Source: Nocardioides marinus
GTDB taxonomy: Bacteria > Pseudomonadota > Alphaproteobacteria > Rhodobacterales > Rhodobacteraceae
DNA length: 64,000 nucleotides
Reading direction: 5' to 3'
Assembly: GCA_019801415.1 (NCBI GenBank)
Contig: JAHVJD010000006.1
Span: forward strand, 186,001 to 250,000
Shown: positions 44,438 to 52,632 of the stretch, in pieces
Position numbering within the stretch: the first letter of the stretch is position 1
How the letters are laid out: the number at the start of each line of letters is the position of its first letter
Notes under the pieces: generated by a model
Databases searched by the model: none
Seen by the model: only the letters and a program-made list of their open reading frames with translations
Told to the model about the DNA's origin: nothing
Made by a program: the position numbers and the translations under genes

Positions 44438-45105
44438 CTGCTGGTGACCTCCAGCATGTAGCCGAGGCCACGCGCGGTCTTGATCTTGACGCCGAATGGT
44501 TCCAGTCGTTTGCGCAGGCGCGAGACGTGCGGTTCGATCGCGCTTTCATCCTGATCAGTGCCAGTCCCATAGACATGGGTAATCAGCTGCGCTTTGGACA
44601 CGATGCGTCCGCGCCGTTCCAGCAGACATTCCAGCGTCGCCACTTCCTTGCGCGGAAGCTTGAGCGGCTTGTCGTCTTGCAGGAGTTGGCGGCTGGTACG
44701 GTCAAACACCAAAGGCCCAAGCGTATCGCGCGCGGTGAACTGCAGGTCCTTCCTGCGCGCCATTGCACGCAGGCGCGCCTCAAGCTCGTCGATCTCGAAC
44801 GGTTTCGTAAGGTAGTCGTCGGCACCAGCATCCAGCCCTTTCACACGCTCTGCAGTTTCCGACCTGGCGGTGAGCAGGATAACCGGCGTACCGTCGCCCC
44901 GGCGCCGCAGCGCCCGCAGGACTTCGAGCCCATCGCGACCGGGCAGGTTCAGGTCAAGAACGACCAGATCCGCCCCTTCCTGCCTTAGAAAAGTGTCGGC
45001 GGCGTCACCGTCATGCAGCACATCGACGGAATGCCCGCGTTCGCGCAGACGTGAGGCAATTCCATGAGCGAGAGCCTCGTTATCTTCGATCACTGCAATT
45101 CGCAT
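44434..45105 (-). CDS. tctD: OmpR-family response regulator, TctD-like
   Basis: A 223-residue regulator. Receiver: VIEDNEAL, phospho-acceptor in LVVLDLNLPGRDG, Thr in ILLTARSE, Lys in YLTKPFE. C-terminal winged helix includes RKEVATLECLLERRGRIVSKAQLI and HVSRLRKRLE. The open frame runs much further upstream across the divergent transporter gene, but ATG 45105 gives a typical start. Direct heptamer repeats spaced 11 bases apart lie 21 bases upstream of it. Confidence 0.92.
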   Translation of the reverse strand: MRIAVIEDNEALAHGIASRLRERGHSVDVLHDGDAADTFLRQEGADLVVLDLNLPGRDGLEVLRALRRRGDGTPVILLTARSETAERVKGLDAGADDYLTKPFEIDELEARLRAMARRKDLQFTARDTLGPLVFDRTSRQLLQDDKPLKLPRKEVATLECLLERRGRIVSKAQLITHVYGTGTDQDESAIEPHVSRLRKRLEPFGVKIKTARGLGYMLEVTSR

Positions 45106-45125
45106 GCTTAAAACTTTGTCAGGTT

Positions 45126-45143
45126 GCGCAAGTTTCGCGCAAG
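45126..45143. promoter_or_regulatory. Direct repeats, candidate TctD-type response regulator site
   Basis: GCGCAAG occurs at 45126-45132 and 45137-45143, exactly 11 bases apart start to start, the spacing used by tandem-bound OmpR/PhoB regulators. A TTGCGC/GCGCAA inverted repeat overlaps it. It lies in the gap between tctD and tctC, about 113 bases before tctC. Function is inference. Confidence 0.5.
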
Positions 45144-45255
45144 GTTGGAACGGCAAATTTTCCCAATTGGAGGAGGGATTCGTATCCCTTGCATAAAATC
45201 GAACGTACCGACCGGCAACATGTCGGTGGTTAGGCTGATCTTCGGGAGGATACCA

Positions 45256-46332
45256 ATGACGATCAAGCAACTTGCAACTTCGGTTGCGGCAGCCGCCCTT
45301 ATCGCGTCCCCGGCTTTTGCCGAGGTCGACTTTTCCGGCAAGACGATCGAATGGGTGATCCCGTTCTCGGAAACAGGTGGCTCCGCCAAGTGGGCCAACT
45401 TCTTTGCACCGCTCCTGTCTGAAGAGCTGCCCGGCAATCCGACTGTGGTCGTGAAGTTCATGCCGGGTGCCGGATCCACCAAGGGGGCGAACTGGTTCCA
45501 GGAGCAAGAGCACGAGGATGGCACGCTGATGTTCGGCACCTCGGGATCGACCCAGTTCCCCTATCTGCTGGATGATCCGCGGGTGCGCTACGAATATAGC
45601 GATTGGGTTCCTGTCATGGCCTCCGGTACAGGCGGCGTGGCCTATCTGAACGCCGAGGACGGCGCCAAGTTCGACGGCTCCGCCAACAACCTCAAGGGCA
45701 TCGACTTCATCTATGGCTCGCAGGGCGCGACCCGGCTGGACCTGGTGCCTCTGCTCGCGTGGGAAATGCTTGGCATGAACGTGGAGCCGGTCTTTGGCAT
45801 CAAGGGGCGGGGAGATGGCCGCCTGATGTTTGAACGCGGTGAAGCGACCATCGATTATCAGACCTCGTCTGGCTACCTTGGCGCTTCGGCTGATCTCGTC
45901 GCCCAAGGCAAGGCCGTGCCGATGATGACCTGGGGCGCGCTGGACGAGGACGGCAACATTGTCCGCGACCCGACCTTCCCGGACATCCCGACCTTCAAGG
46001 AGGTTTGCGAGGCCACTGACGGCTGTGAGACCAAGGGCGAGGCATGGGACGCGTGGAAAGCCTTCTTCGTGGCGGGCTTCCCGGTGCAAAAGATCGCCTT
46101 CCTGCCCGCAGGCACCCCGGATGATGTGCGCGACGCTTACGCCGCCGCCTTCGATGCCGTGCGCAACCGCGAGGACTTCGCCACGATCGCTTCCAAGCGG
46201 GTGGGCAAATATGGCGTCTTCGTCGGCGAAGGCGCTGAAAAAGCCACCAAGGCGGGCACAAGCGTTTCGCCTGAAGCCAAGGCGTTCGTGACCAACTGGC
46301 TTCAGGAAGCCTACGGCGTTTCGCTGAAATAA
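45256..46332 (+). CDS. tctC: Tripartite tricarboxylate transporter substrate-binding protein (TctC-like)
   Basis: A 358-residue periplasmic protein, longer than the usual 320-330 of the Bug family. Signal peptide residues 1-22 ends PAFA before EVDFSG. Body motifs IEWVIPFSETGGSAKWANFFAP, VKFMPGAGSTKGANWF (ligand-loop region) and YGSQGATRLDLVPLL differ in detail from classical citrate-binding TctC, so the ligand may be another carboxylate. GGGAGG before ATG 45256. A strong terminator-like hairpin separates it from the membrane subunit gene. Confidence 0.88.
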   Translation: MTIKQLATSVAAAALIASPAFAEVDFSGKTIEWVIPFSETGGSAKWANFFAPLLSEELPGNPTVVVKFMPGAGSTKGANWFQEQEHEDGTLMFGTSGSTQFPYLLDDPRVRYEYSDWVPVMASGTGGVAYLNAEDGAKFDGSANNLKGIDFIYGSQGATRLDLVPLLAWEMLGMNVEPVFGIKGRGDGRLMFERGEATIDYQTSSGYLGASADLVAQGKAVPMMTWGALDEDGNIVRDPTFPDIPTFKEVCEATDGCETKGEAWDAWKAFFVAGFPVQKIAFLPAGTPDDVRDAYAAAFDAVRNREDFATIASKRVGKYGVFVGEGAEKATKAGTSVSPEAKAFVTNWLQEAYGVSLK

Positions 46333-46345
46333 GCGAAGATGCCTG

Positions 46346-46375
46346 AGGCCCCGGCAGCGGCCGGGGCCTGTTTTT
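46346..46375 (+). terminator. Attenuator/terminator between tctC and tctA
   Basis: AGGCCCCGGC (46346-46355) and GCCGGGGCCT (46360-46369) form a perfect 10-bp stem with an AGCG tetraloop, followed by GTTTTT. It would terminate most transcripts after the binding-protein gene and let some continue into the permease. Confidence 0.8.
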
Positions 46376-46407
46376 CCACACTTTTCGAACAACTTGAGGT
46401 TGGGGCG

Positions 46408-48438
46408 ATGGATGTTTTCGCTACCGCCATGCCGGCGCTTGGCCAGGCATGGGCGCTAATTCTGCAACCTGTGGTCCTGGGCTACCTGGTGCTCGGCGTG
46501 GTGATGGGGCTGGCCGTGGGCGTGTTCCCCGGGCTGGGCGGCATCGCCGGCCTGTCGCTGCTCTTGCCTTTCATGTTCGGCATGGACCCGGTCCTGGGGC
46601 TCGCGCTGATGGTGGGCATGGTGGCGGTGGTGCCGACCTCGGACACTTTCGCCTCGGTGCTGATGGGCATTCCCGGCTCCTCCGCGAGCCAGGCGACCGT
46701 GCTCGACGGCTTTCCGCTGGCGAAAAAGGGCCAGGCTGCGCGGGCGCTGTCGGCGGCATTTACCTCCTCGTTGTTCGGCGGGCTGGTGGGGGCATTGTTC
46801 CTCACCATGTTCATCGTCGTGGCGCGGCCGCTGGTGCTGGCCTTCGGGCTGCCCGAGATGCTGATGATCTCAGTCCTGGGCCTGTCGATGGTGGCGGTGC
46901 TGGCGGGGCGGGTGGCGCTGAAAGGGCTGGCCGCGGCCGGGTTGGGCATGCTGATCGGCACCATCGGCGAGGCCGACGCGGGCGGCAGCCTGCGGATGGC
47001 GACCTATGACATTCCCTACCTCACCGACGGGCTGAAGCTGGTGATCGTGGGCCTCGGCATCTTTGCAGTGCCGGAGATCGTCTCGCTGCTGCGCCAGGAC
47101 CGCTCCATTGCTAAGGACGCGAAACTGGGCGCCGGCTGGGGCACAGGCGTGAAGGATTGGGTGGCCAACAAGTGGCTCTCGGTGCGCTGCTCGCTGATCG
47201 GTGTGGTAGTCGGGGTGATCCCGGGGCTCGGCGGCTCGGTTGTGGACTGGATCGCCTATGGCCACGCGGTGCAAAGCACCAAGGACAAATCCGGCTTCGG
47301 CAAGGGCGAGATCCGCGGCATCGTCGGCCCTGAAAGCTCGAACAACGCCAAGGAAGGCGGCGGGCTGGTACCGACGCTGTTGTTCGGCATCCCCGGCTCG
47401 GGCTCAATGGCGATCTTCATCGGCGCCATCGCGCTCCTGGGCTCGGGCGACATCGAGGTCGGCCCCTCGATGCTGCGCGACAATCTCGACATCACCTATT
47501 CCATCGTCTGGCTGCTGGCGCTGGCCAACGTGGTGGGCACCATCCTGTGCATCGCGGCTTCGGGGGGCATCGCCAAGCTGACCACGATCCGCTTCACCTA
47601 CCTCGCGCCGTTCCTGTTCATGCTGATCTCCTTCGCGGCGTTCCAGTCCGGGCAGAACTTCGAGGACATTCTGGCGCTGTTCGCCATCGGCCTGATCGGC
47701 ATCTTCCTGCGCCGCTTCGACTGGTCGCGTCCGGCCTTCCTGATCGGCTTCGTGCTGTCCAACCCGGTGGAGAAATTCTCCAACCAGGCGTTCCAGATCG
47801 CCTCCTTCCGCTTCCGCAAGTCCTTCGAGGAGGGGCTGGACTACCTGTTCTCACCGATCGTGATCGTGCTGCTGATTGTCACCGTGGTCTCGGTGGTGCT
47901 GGGCCTGCGCCAGGCCAAGTCGATCATGGCCGAGGGCGATGTCAAATCCGGGTCCAAGCGCGCACCGCTCGTCTTTCTGATGCTGCTGATGGCCTACGTG
48001 GTCGCCGCGCTGATCAACGCGAACATGATCCCCGACTACAACATGACGGACAAGATCATCCCGCTGGCGGTGAGCGGTATCACCCTCACTGCGCTGCTGA
48101 TCCTGCTGGTGCAGATGCTCTTGCGGCCCGAGACCGACGCGGTCTTTGCCGACAAGGAAGTCGCCGGGGAAGATGCGGATGCGCCTTATGGCCTCTGGGG
48201 CACGCTGGCCTGGTTCGCCGGATTGATCGTGGCAACGTATTTCACCGGCTTCATCCTGGCATTGTTGGGCTTCCTCGTCGCCTTCCTGCGGGTGCGGGCG
48301 CAGGCTCCCTGGCCGAAAACCCTGATCCTGACCGCCGCGGGCATCGCGCTGATGTGCGTGATGGCGGGTGCTCTGAACCGCGATTTCCCGCCGGGGCTGC
48401 TGCAGCAGGCGGTGGACCTGCCGTGGCCGCTGAAATGA
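46408..48438 (+). CDS. tctA: Tripartite tricarboxylate transporter, fused TctA-TctB membrane protein
   Basis: A 676-residue integral membrane protein, longer than a stand-alone TctA (about 500). Residues 1 to about 500 match TctA: GVFPGLGGIAGLSLLLPF, VPTSDTFASVLMGIPGSSASQATVLDGFPLAKKG near 90, and the second repeat GIRGIVGPESSNNAKEGGGLVPTLLFGIPGSGSMAIF. The rest (about 520-676) has four more helices, with a hydrophilic EVAGEDADA linker, and resembles the small subunit TctB. No separate tctB gene is seen. It imports tricarboxylate or a similar acid with TctC using the sodium/proton gradient. ATG 46408 is preferred to the upstream frame within the terminator. Confidence 0.9.
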   Translation: MDVFATAMPALGQAWALILQPVVLGYLVLGVVMGLAVGVFPGLGGIAGLSLLLPFMFGMDPVLGLALMVGMVAVVPTSDTFASVLMGIPGSSASQATVLDGFPLAKKGQAARALSAAFTSSLFGGLVGALFLTMFIVVARPLVLAFGLPEMLMISVLGLSMVAVLAGRVALKGLAAAGLGMLIGTIGEADAGGSLRMATYDIPYLTDGLKLVIVGLGIFAVPEIVSLLRQDRSIAKDAKLGAGWGTGVKDWVANKWLSVRCSLIGVVVGVIPGLGGSVVDWIAYGHAVQSTKDKSGFGKGEIRGIVGPESSNNAKEGGGLVPTLLFGIPGSGSMAIFIGAIALLGSGDIEVGPSMLRDNLDITYSIVWLLALANVVGTILCIAASGGIAKLTTIRFTYLAPFLFMLISFAAFQSGQNFEDILALFAIGLIGIFLRRFDWSRPAFLIGFVLSNPVEKFSNQAFQIASFRFRKSFEEGLDYLFSPIVIVLLIVTVVSVVLGLRQAKSIMAEGDVKSGSKRAPLVFLMLLMAYVVAALINANMIPDYNMTDKIIPLAVSGITLTALLILLVQMLLRPETDAVFADKEVAGEDADAPYGLWGTLAWFAGLIVATYFTGFILALLGFLVAFLRVRAQAPWPKTLILTAAGIALMCVMAGALNRDFPPGLLQQAVDLPWPLK

Positions 48439-48456
48439 TCCAACGGAAGAGATGAC

Positions 48457-49545
48457 ATGACACAGACAGGCATTCCTTACGTCTTCATGCGTGGCGGCAC
48501 CTCGCGCGGGCCCTATTTCAACCGCGCTGACCTGCCCACGGACCGCGAAACCCTGGCCGAGGTGCTGCTGGCCGCGCTCGGCTCCGGCCATCCGCTGAAC
48601 ATCGACGGCATTGGCGGCGGCGCCGCGGTAACCACGAAGGTCGCCATGCTGTCGTCCTCCCAGGACGACTGGGCGGACGTGGACTACTTCTTTGCTCAGG
48701 TCTCGGTCGAAGACCGCTTGGTCGACTTCAAGCCCACCTGTGGCAACATTCTCTCCGGTGTCGGCCCGGCGGCGATCGAGATGGGGCTGGTGCAGGCTAC
48801 GGCAGGGGAGACAGAGGTGAAGATCCGGGCGGTCAACACCGGCGCCCGGGTGGTGGCCCGCGTGCAGACCCCGGAAGGCAGGCTCACCTATGCGGGCGAT
48901 GCCGAGATCGCCGGGGTGCCGGGCAAGGCCGCGCCGGTGGCGCTGAACTTCATGGGCGTGGTCGGATCGGCCACCGGGGCCTTCCTGCCTACCGGCAACC
49001 TCCGCGACAAATTTGATGGCATTGAGGTCACCTGCATGGACGTGGCGATGCCCATGGTGATCGCCCGCGCCGCCGATTTTGGGCTCACCGGCTATGAAAC
49101 CGTGGCCGAACTGGACGCAAACCGCGACTTCTTCGCCCGTATGGAGGCGATCCGGCTCGAGGCAGGGGCGGCCATGGGCATGGGAGACGTGTCCAAGTCC
49201 GTGACCCCCAAGTTCGGCCTGCTTGCCCCCGCGCGGGACGGCGGCACCATCGCCACACGGTACTTCATGCCATGGAACACGCATCCGTCGATGGCCGTGA
49301 CCGGCGCGCAGTGCCTCGCGTCCTGCGCGCTGACGCCGGGCAGCGTGGCGGACGGGCTCCTTGACCGCGCGACCGAAAGCCCGGCCAGCGTGGTGCTGGA
49401 GCATGCCTCCGGCACCATTGATGTGCTGGTGGACTTCGAGATGAACAACCACTTCACGCTCAATTCCGCGGGTCTACTGCGTACCGCCCGAAAACTGGCT
49501 GACGGCAAGATCTACGTGCCTGCGCGGATCTGGGAGGGCGCTTGA
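48457..49545 (+). CDS. PrpF/GalD-like isomerase (aconitate isomerase or 4-oxalomesaconate tautomerase type)
   Basis: A 362-residue protein of the PrpF superfamily (two diaminopimelate-epimerase-like domains). N-terminal FMRGGTSRGPYF contains the conserved MRGGTSRG; DGIGGGAAVTTKVAML and CGNILSGVGPAAIEMGL (with the active Cys-Gly-Asn) follow. PrpF isomerises aconitate; GalD tautomerises 4-oxalomesaconate. The operon position behind a tricarboxylate transporter fits either a tricarboxylate or an aromatic-derived substrate; this cannot be decided by eye. 18 bases follow the TctA stop. Confidence 0.88.
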   Translation: MTQTGIPYVFMRGGTSRGPYFNRADLPTDRETLAEVLLAALGSGHPLNIDGIGGGAAVTTKVAMLSSSQDDWADVDYFFAQVSVEDRLVDFKPTCGNILSGVGPAAIEMGLVQATAGETEVKIRAVNTGARVVARVQTPEGRLTYAGDAEIAGVPGKAAPVALNFMGVVGSATGAFLPTGNLRDKFDGIEVTCMDVAMPMVIARAADFGLTGYETVAELDANRDFFARMEAIRLEAGAAMGMGDVSKSVTPKFGLLAPARDGGTIATRYFMPWNTHPSMAVTGAQCLASCALTPGSVADGLLDRATESPASVVLEHASGTIDVLVDFEMNNHFTLNSAGLLRTARKLADGKIYVPARIWEGA

Positions 49546-49546
49546 G

Positions 49547-50362
49547 ATGCCGGTGATGAACCTTTTGGTTGCCTTCAACGGCTCGGAAGGCTCGGTGGCG
49601 GCGTTGCGTTATGCGGCATCGCTGGCCCAGATCGACGGCGCCCATGTGACAGCTATGCTTGCGCATACGTCGCATGAGGTGATCGATCGGCGTTCTCGCT
49701 GGATACCCAAGGAGGCGCGTGCCCTCTTGGAGCAGGCGAACTCAGAGGTGCTACGCGGGATCGAGGAGCTTTTCGAGCGGGAATGCCGGGCGCTTGGCCT
49801 TTCGGGAGAGCTTCAGCTGAAAGATGTGACAGGGCGAGTAGACACCGTGCTGTCAGAAGCAGCCCGCTACTATGACATGTTGATCGTCGGGGCACATGAC
49901 GACACGGACGATGAACATGTTACCCTGCACCCGGATCGCATCGCGCTGATGTCCGGACGCCCGGTGGTCGTGGTCCCTGCAGGTTACGCGGCGGGCGTGC
50001 GTCATTCTCATGCAGCTCTGGCGTGGGATGGAGGGCGCGCCGCGGCACGGGCATTGTCGGATAGCCTGCGTCTACTGGAAGGTAAAAGCCGGGTCAGTGT
50101 GATTACAGTTGGCCAACATGGCGGTTGGCCTATTGCTGACCTGCTAAAGCACCTGGATCGCCACGATATCGAAGCCCTCCACGAGGACTTTCCCGAGCGG
50201 CACCCTGTGGCTGCGACGCTGCTGGCGTACTGCCGACGTCAGGATCCGACGCTGCTGGTGCTGGGAGCCTATGAACATTCCAAGTTTCGTGAAGATTTTC
50301 TGGGGGGTGTGACCGCAGAGGTGCTGGCCAAAACCCGCATCCCCGTCTTGTTGTCGCATTGA
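49547..50362 (+). CDS. Universal stress protein, tandem UspA domains
   Basis: A 271-residue cytosolic protein with two UspA folds (about 1-140 and 150-271). The second ends with LLVLGAYEHSKFREDFLGGVTAEVLAKTRIPVLLSH, an ATP-loop like G-2-G-9-G(S/T) region. The first has MLIVGAHDDTDDE. The adjacent one-base spacing to the isomerase gene and the following small ORF indicate cotranscription. USPs of this kind often associate with membrane transporters; a link to the Tct transporter is inference. Confidence 0.9.
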   Translation: MPVMNLLVAFNGSEGSVAALRYAASLAQIDGAHVTAMLAHTSHEVIDRRSRWIPKEARALLEQANSEVLRGIEELFERECRALGLSGELQLKDVTGRVDTVLSEAARYYDMLIVGAHDDTDDEHVTLHPDRIALMSGRPVVVVPAGYAAGVRHSHAALAWDGGRAAARALSDSLRLLEGKSRVSVITVGQHGGWPIADLLKHLDRHDIEALHEDFPERHPVAATLLAYCRRQDPTLLVLGAYEHSKFREDFLGGVTAEVLAKTRIPVLLSH

Positions 50363-50372
50363 GGAAGAAGCC

Positions 50373-50534
50373 ATGACCGACTACGAAAAACTGAAGCACA
50401 CCTGCCGCGAACTGGAAAATATTCGCTCTGGTCTGGCGGCGCAGATCGGGCAGGAAGGTGCGAAAAATCCTGACCTTCTGATTTTGCACGAACGGGTGAG
50501 CAAGGCGATCAAGGCATTGTCCGGCCAGGGGTGA
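50373..50534 (+). CDS. Small 53-residue protein of unknown function
   Basis: ATG 50373 to TGA 50532 encodes 53 residues starting MTDYEKLKHTCRELENIRSG and ending KAIKALSGQG. It has GAGGAAG 5-10 bases before the start, lies 10 bases after the UspA stop and 20 bases before the dehydrogenase start, and has a charged helix-turn-helix-like amphipathic pattern with one cysteine (residue 11). It does not match a family I recognise. Tight operon packing and a proper ribosome-binding site support that it is real. Confidence 0.65.
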   Translation: MTDYEKLKHTCRELENIRSGLAAQIGQEGAKNPDLLILHERVSKAIKALSGQG

Positions 50535-50554
50535 TAAGGAAACAGGGGCAACAC

Positions 50555-51529
50555 ATGAAGGTTCATATACTTGATGATTGGTTCAATACGTTGCGCAGTC
50601 TGCCGTGTTTTGGGCTGCTGAAAGACCATGACGTCACTGTCTGGACGGACCACGAGCCTGACGAGGCCGCACTGGCGAGGCGATTGCAGGACGCCGACTG
50701 TGTCGTTTTGTTTCGCGAGCGCACCCCGGTCACCCGCACTCTTCTGGAAAAGCTTCCCAATCTGAAGATGATCTCTCAGCGCGGTGCGCATCCCCATGTC
50801 GATGTGCAGGCCTGCACCGACCACAGAGTGCTCTTGTGTTCCAACAAGGGGGCTGACGGCGCGAACTACGCCGCGGCCGAGCTCACGTTTGCCCTGATCC
50901 TTGCGGCGATGCGCCAACTCCCGCAGCAGATGGCAAGTGCCAAGGCAGGTGGCTGGCAGATGGGTGTCGGGCGCACATTGCGCGGTCGGCGTCTGGGGCT
51001 TTATGGCTATGGCCGGATTGGTCGCGTGGTCGCGGACTACGCCCGTGCGTTCGGCATGGAGGTCACATGGTGGTCTTCCAGCGCGGGCCGCGCCCGCGCC
51101 AGAGCGGATGGCGAGATCGTGGCCCCCAGCCGGGACGCGTTCTTTGCGCAAAGCGATGTCGTTTCCCTGCATCTGCGCCTGACACCCGAGACCCGCGGTA
51201 TCATTACCGACCAGGATCTGGCCCGAATGTCCGACCGGGCGGTCCTGGTCAACACCTCCCGTGCAGGTTTGATCGCGCCCGGCGCGCTGTTGCATGCGCT
51301 GAATGCGGGGCGACCGGGAATGGCCGCTCTGGACGTATTTGACAACGAGCCGCTGACCGATCCCAGTGATCCGCTATTGAGCCATCCGAATGTGATCGCA
51401 ACGCCGCACATCGGCTTTGTTACAGAAGATGAGTTCAACAAGCAGTTTTCGGACATTTTCGAGCAGGTCAACGCCTATGCAGCCGGGCACCCGATCCACA
51501 TGATCAATCCAGACGTCTACGCGCGATAA
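50555..51529 (+). CDS. D-2-hydroxyacid dehydrogenase
   Basis: A 324-residue NAD-dependent enzyme. Rossmann GLYGYGRIGRVVA near residue 155, catalytic Arg in NTSRAG near 240, Glu in FDNEPLTDP near 270 and His in TPHIGFV near 290. The SNKGADGANYAAAEL segment near 100 is the usual substrate/NAD region. Members handle 3-phosphoglycerate, glyoxylate or other 2-keto/2-hydroxy acids. ATG 50555 with AGGGG upstream is preferred to the earlier in-frame start. It ends the operon, its last 26 bases overlapping the convergent AbrB gene. Confidence 0.9.
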   Translation: MKVHILDDWFNTLRSLPCFGLLKDHDVTVWTDHEPDEAALARRLQDADCVVLFRERTPVTRTLLEKLPNLKMISQRGAHPHVDVQACTDHRVLLCSNKGADGANYAAAELTFALILAAMRQLPQQMASAKAGGWQMGVGRTLRGRRLGLYGYGRIGRVVADYARAFGMEVTWWSSSAGRARARADGEIVAPSRDAFFAQSDVVSLHLRLTPETRGIITDQDLARMSDRAVLVNTSRAGLIAPGALLHALNAGRPGMAALDVFDNEPLTDPSDPLLSHPNVIATPHIGFVTEDEFNKQFSDIFEQVNAYAAGHPIHMINPDVYAR

Positions 51530-52559
51530 GGGCTGCAGCGACAGGCGCGCCTACGATCACCAGGACAATGCGGGTCAGGTGATGGGTGATCACAAAGCCC
51601 AGATCGGCCCCTGTCACGATCGCCAAAACGGTCATCTCCGCCTGTCCGCCCGGCGCAAAGGCCAAGAACGCCTCCACCGGGTGGCCAAGCCCGAGCATGG
51701 TCACAAACGCGGTAAACGCTGCCGCAAGCACGGCCAGGAGTAGTACATAGGCAACCCCAGCCAGAACCACTCGTGTCAGCTCTCCCCAGGTGATGCCGAG
51801 GAAATGCACGCCAATTCCGCATCCGATGAAGAATTGCGCGGCCAGGATTGCCTCTGCTGGCGGACGGTAGTGGATGAACCCGGCGAGCGACAGGCAGGCA
51901 GTGACGATCATCGGTCCAAGGATCGAGGCACCGAAAAGTCCGAGGCGCTCGCCCCCCTTCCAGCCGATCAGCGCCGCCGCAATCATCAGGGCGAGCTCTT
52001 GCAGTGGCAGTTCGACGGCAGGCGCACCGATCGGATTTGTCAGTTCGGCACCATAGGCAAAGGTTAGGAATGCAGGCGCCAGCGTTACAATCAGCAATAC
52101 CCGCGTGGCATGGATCAACGACAGCGTGCGCGGGTTGGCGCCGGCCTCGGCCCCGAAGACGACCATGTCCTGCAATCCACCTGGCATCGCCGCATAATAT
52201 GCCGTGGGCGCGTCGAACCCCCAGACGCGACGGAAGAAGGGAACCCCGACCATACCGATCAGCGTGATGAACACAGGTACCAAGGCCACGGACAGCGCGA
52301 TTTGCGGCAACTCCCGCAAGAGATCTGGCGTGATCGAAGCGCCAACGGCGACGCCCAGGATGGTGCGCGCTGCAACCGACACCTGCCCGAACCCTTTCAC
52401 CGGAAGATGCGCCAGAGCGGCGATCAAACAGGCAGCCATCGGCCCGAAAAGGAATGGCAATGGGAGTGACACCATCCAAAACAGTCCAGCGCCGAAACCC
52501 GCAATGGCCAAGGTAAGGAAGCGCCGGGCGCTGGGGATCTGGAGAAGTGAATTGTTCAT
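51504..52559 (-). CDS. AbrB-family membrane protein (putative ammonia monooxygenase regulator/permease annotation)
   Basis: A 351-residue membrane protein of two AbrB duplicated halves, each of about five helices: LPFLFGPMAACLIAAL with GVAVGASITPDLL, and LGLFGASILGPMIVTA with QFFIGCGIGVHFLGIT. AMPGGLQDMVVFGAEAGANPRTLSLIHATR and FAPGGQAEMTVLAIVTGADLGFVITHHLTR are the paired gate motifs. The family is often named ammonia monooxygenase for historical reasons and acts probably as a transporter. It is convergent, overlapping the dehydrogenase by 26 bases, and divergent from a GntR gene with a palindromic site between. Confidence 0.85.
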   Translation of the reverse strand: MNNSLLQIPSARRFLTLAIAGFGAGLFWMVSLPLPFLFGPMAACLIAALAHLPVKGFGQVSVAARTILGVAVGASITPDLLRELPQIALSVALVPVFITLIGMVGVPFFRRVWGFDAPTAYYAAMPGGLQDMVVFGAEAGANPRTLSLIHATRVLLIVTLAPAFLTFAYGAELTNPIGAPAVELPLQELALMIAAALIGWKGGERLGLFGASILGPMIVTACLSLAGFIHYRPPAEAILAAQFFIGCGIGVHFLGITWGELTRVVLAGVAYVLLLAVLAAAFTAFVTMLGLGHPVEAFLAFAPGGQAEMTVLAIVTGADLGFVITHHLTRIVLVIVGAPVAAALIARRRLD

Positions 52560-52598
52560 GGCTGCCTCCGCCGACTCTTGACCGCTTCTTGTGTACTA

Positions 52599-52618
52599 TT
52601 GTATCCATCTGGATACAA
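52599..52618. promoter_or_regulatory. Palindromic operator between AbrB and GntR genes
   Basis: TTGTATCCATCTGGATACAA (52599-52618) is an 8-bp perfect inverted repeat around ATCT. Its TTGTATnnn-nnnATACAA layout is the classical FCD-type GntR site. It lies 40 bases from the AbrB start and 15 bases before the GntR start, so autoregulation and control of abrB are likely. Confidence 0.7.
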
Positions 52619-52632
52619 TCAGTGAATGAACT

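Noticed and set aside
44434-46392. 652-residue reading of the response regulator frame
   Set aside because: The extension upstream of 45105 lies opposite the transporter gene; only the last 223 residues form a response regulator.
47851-49452. Long minus-strand open frame opposite tctA and the PrpF-like gene
   Set aside because: Histidine/arginine-rich translation across two real genes on the other strand.
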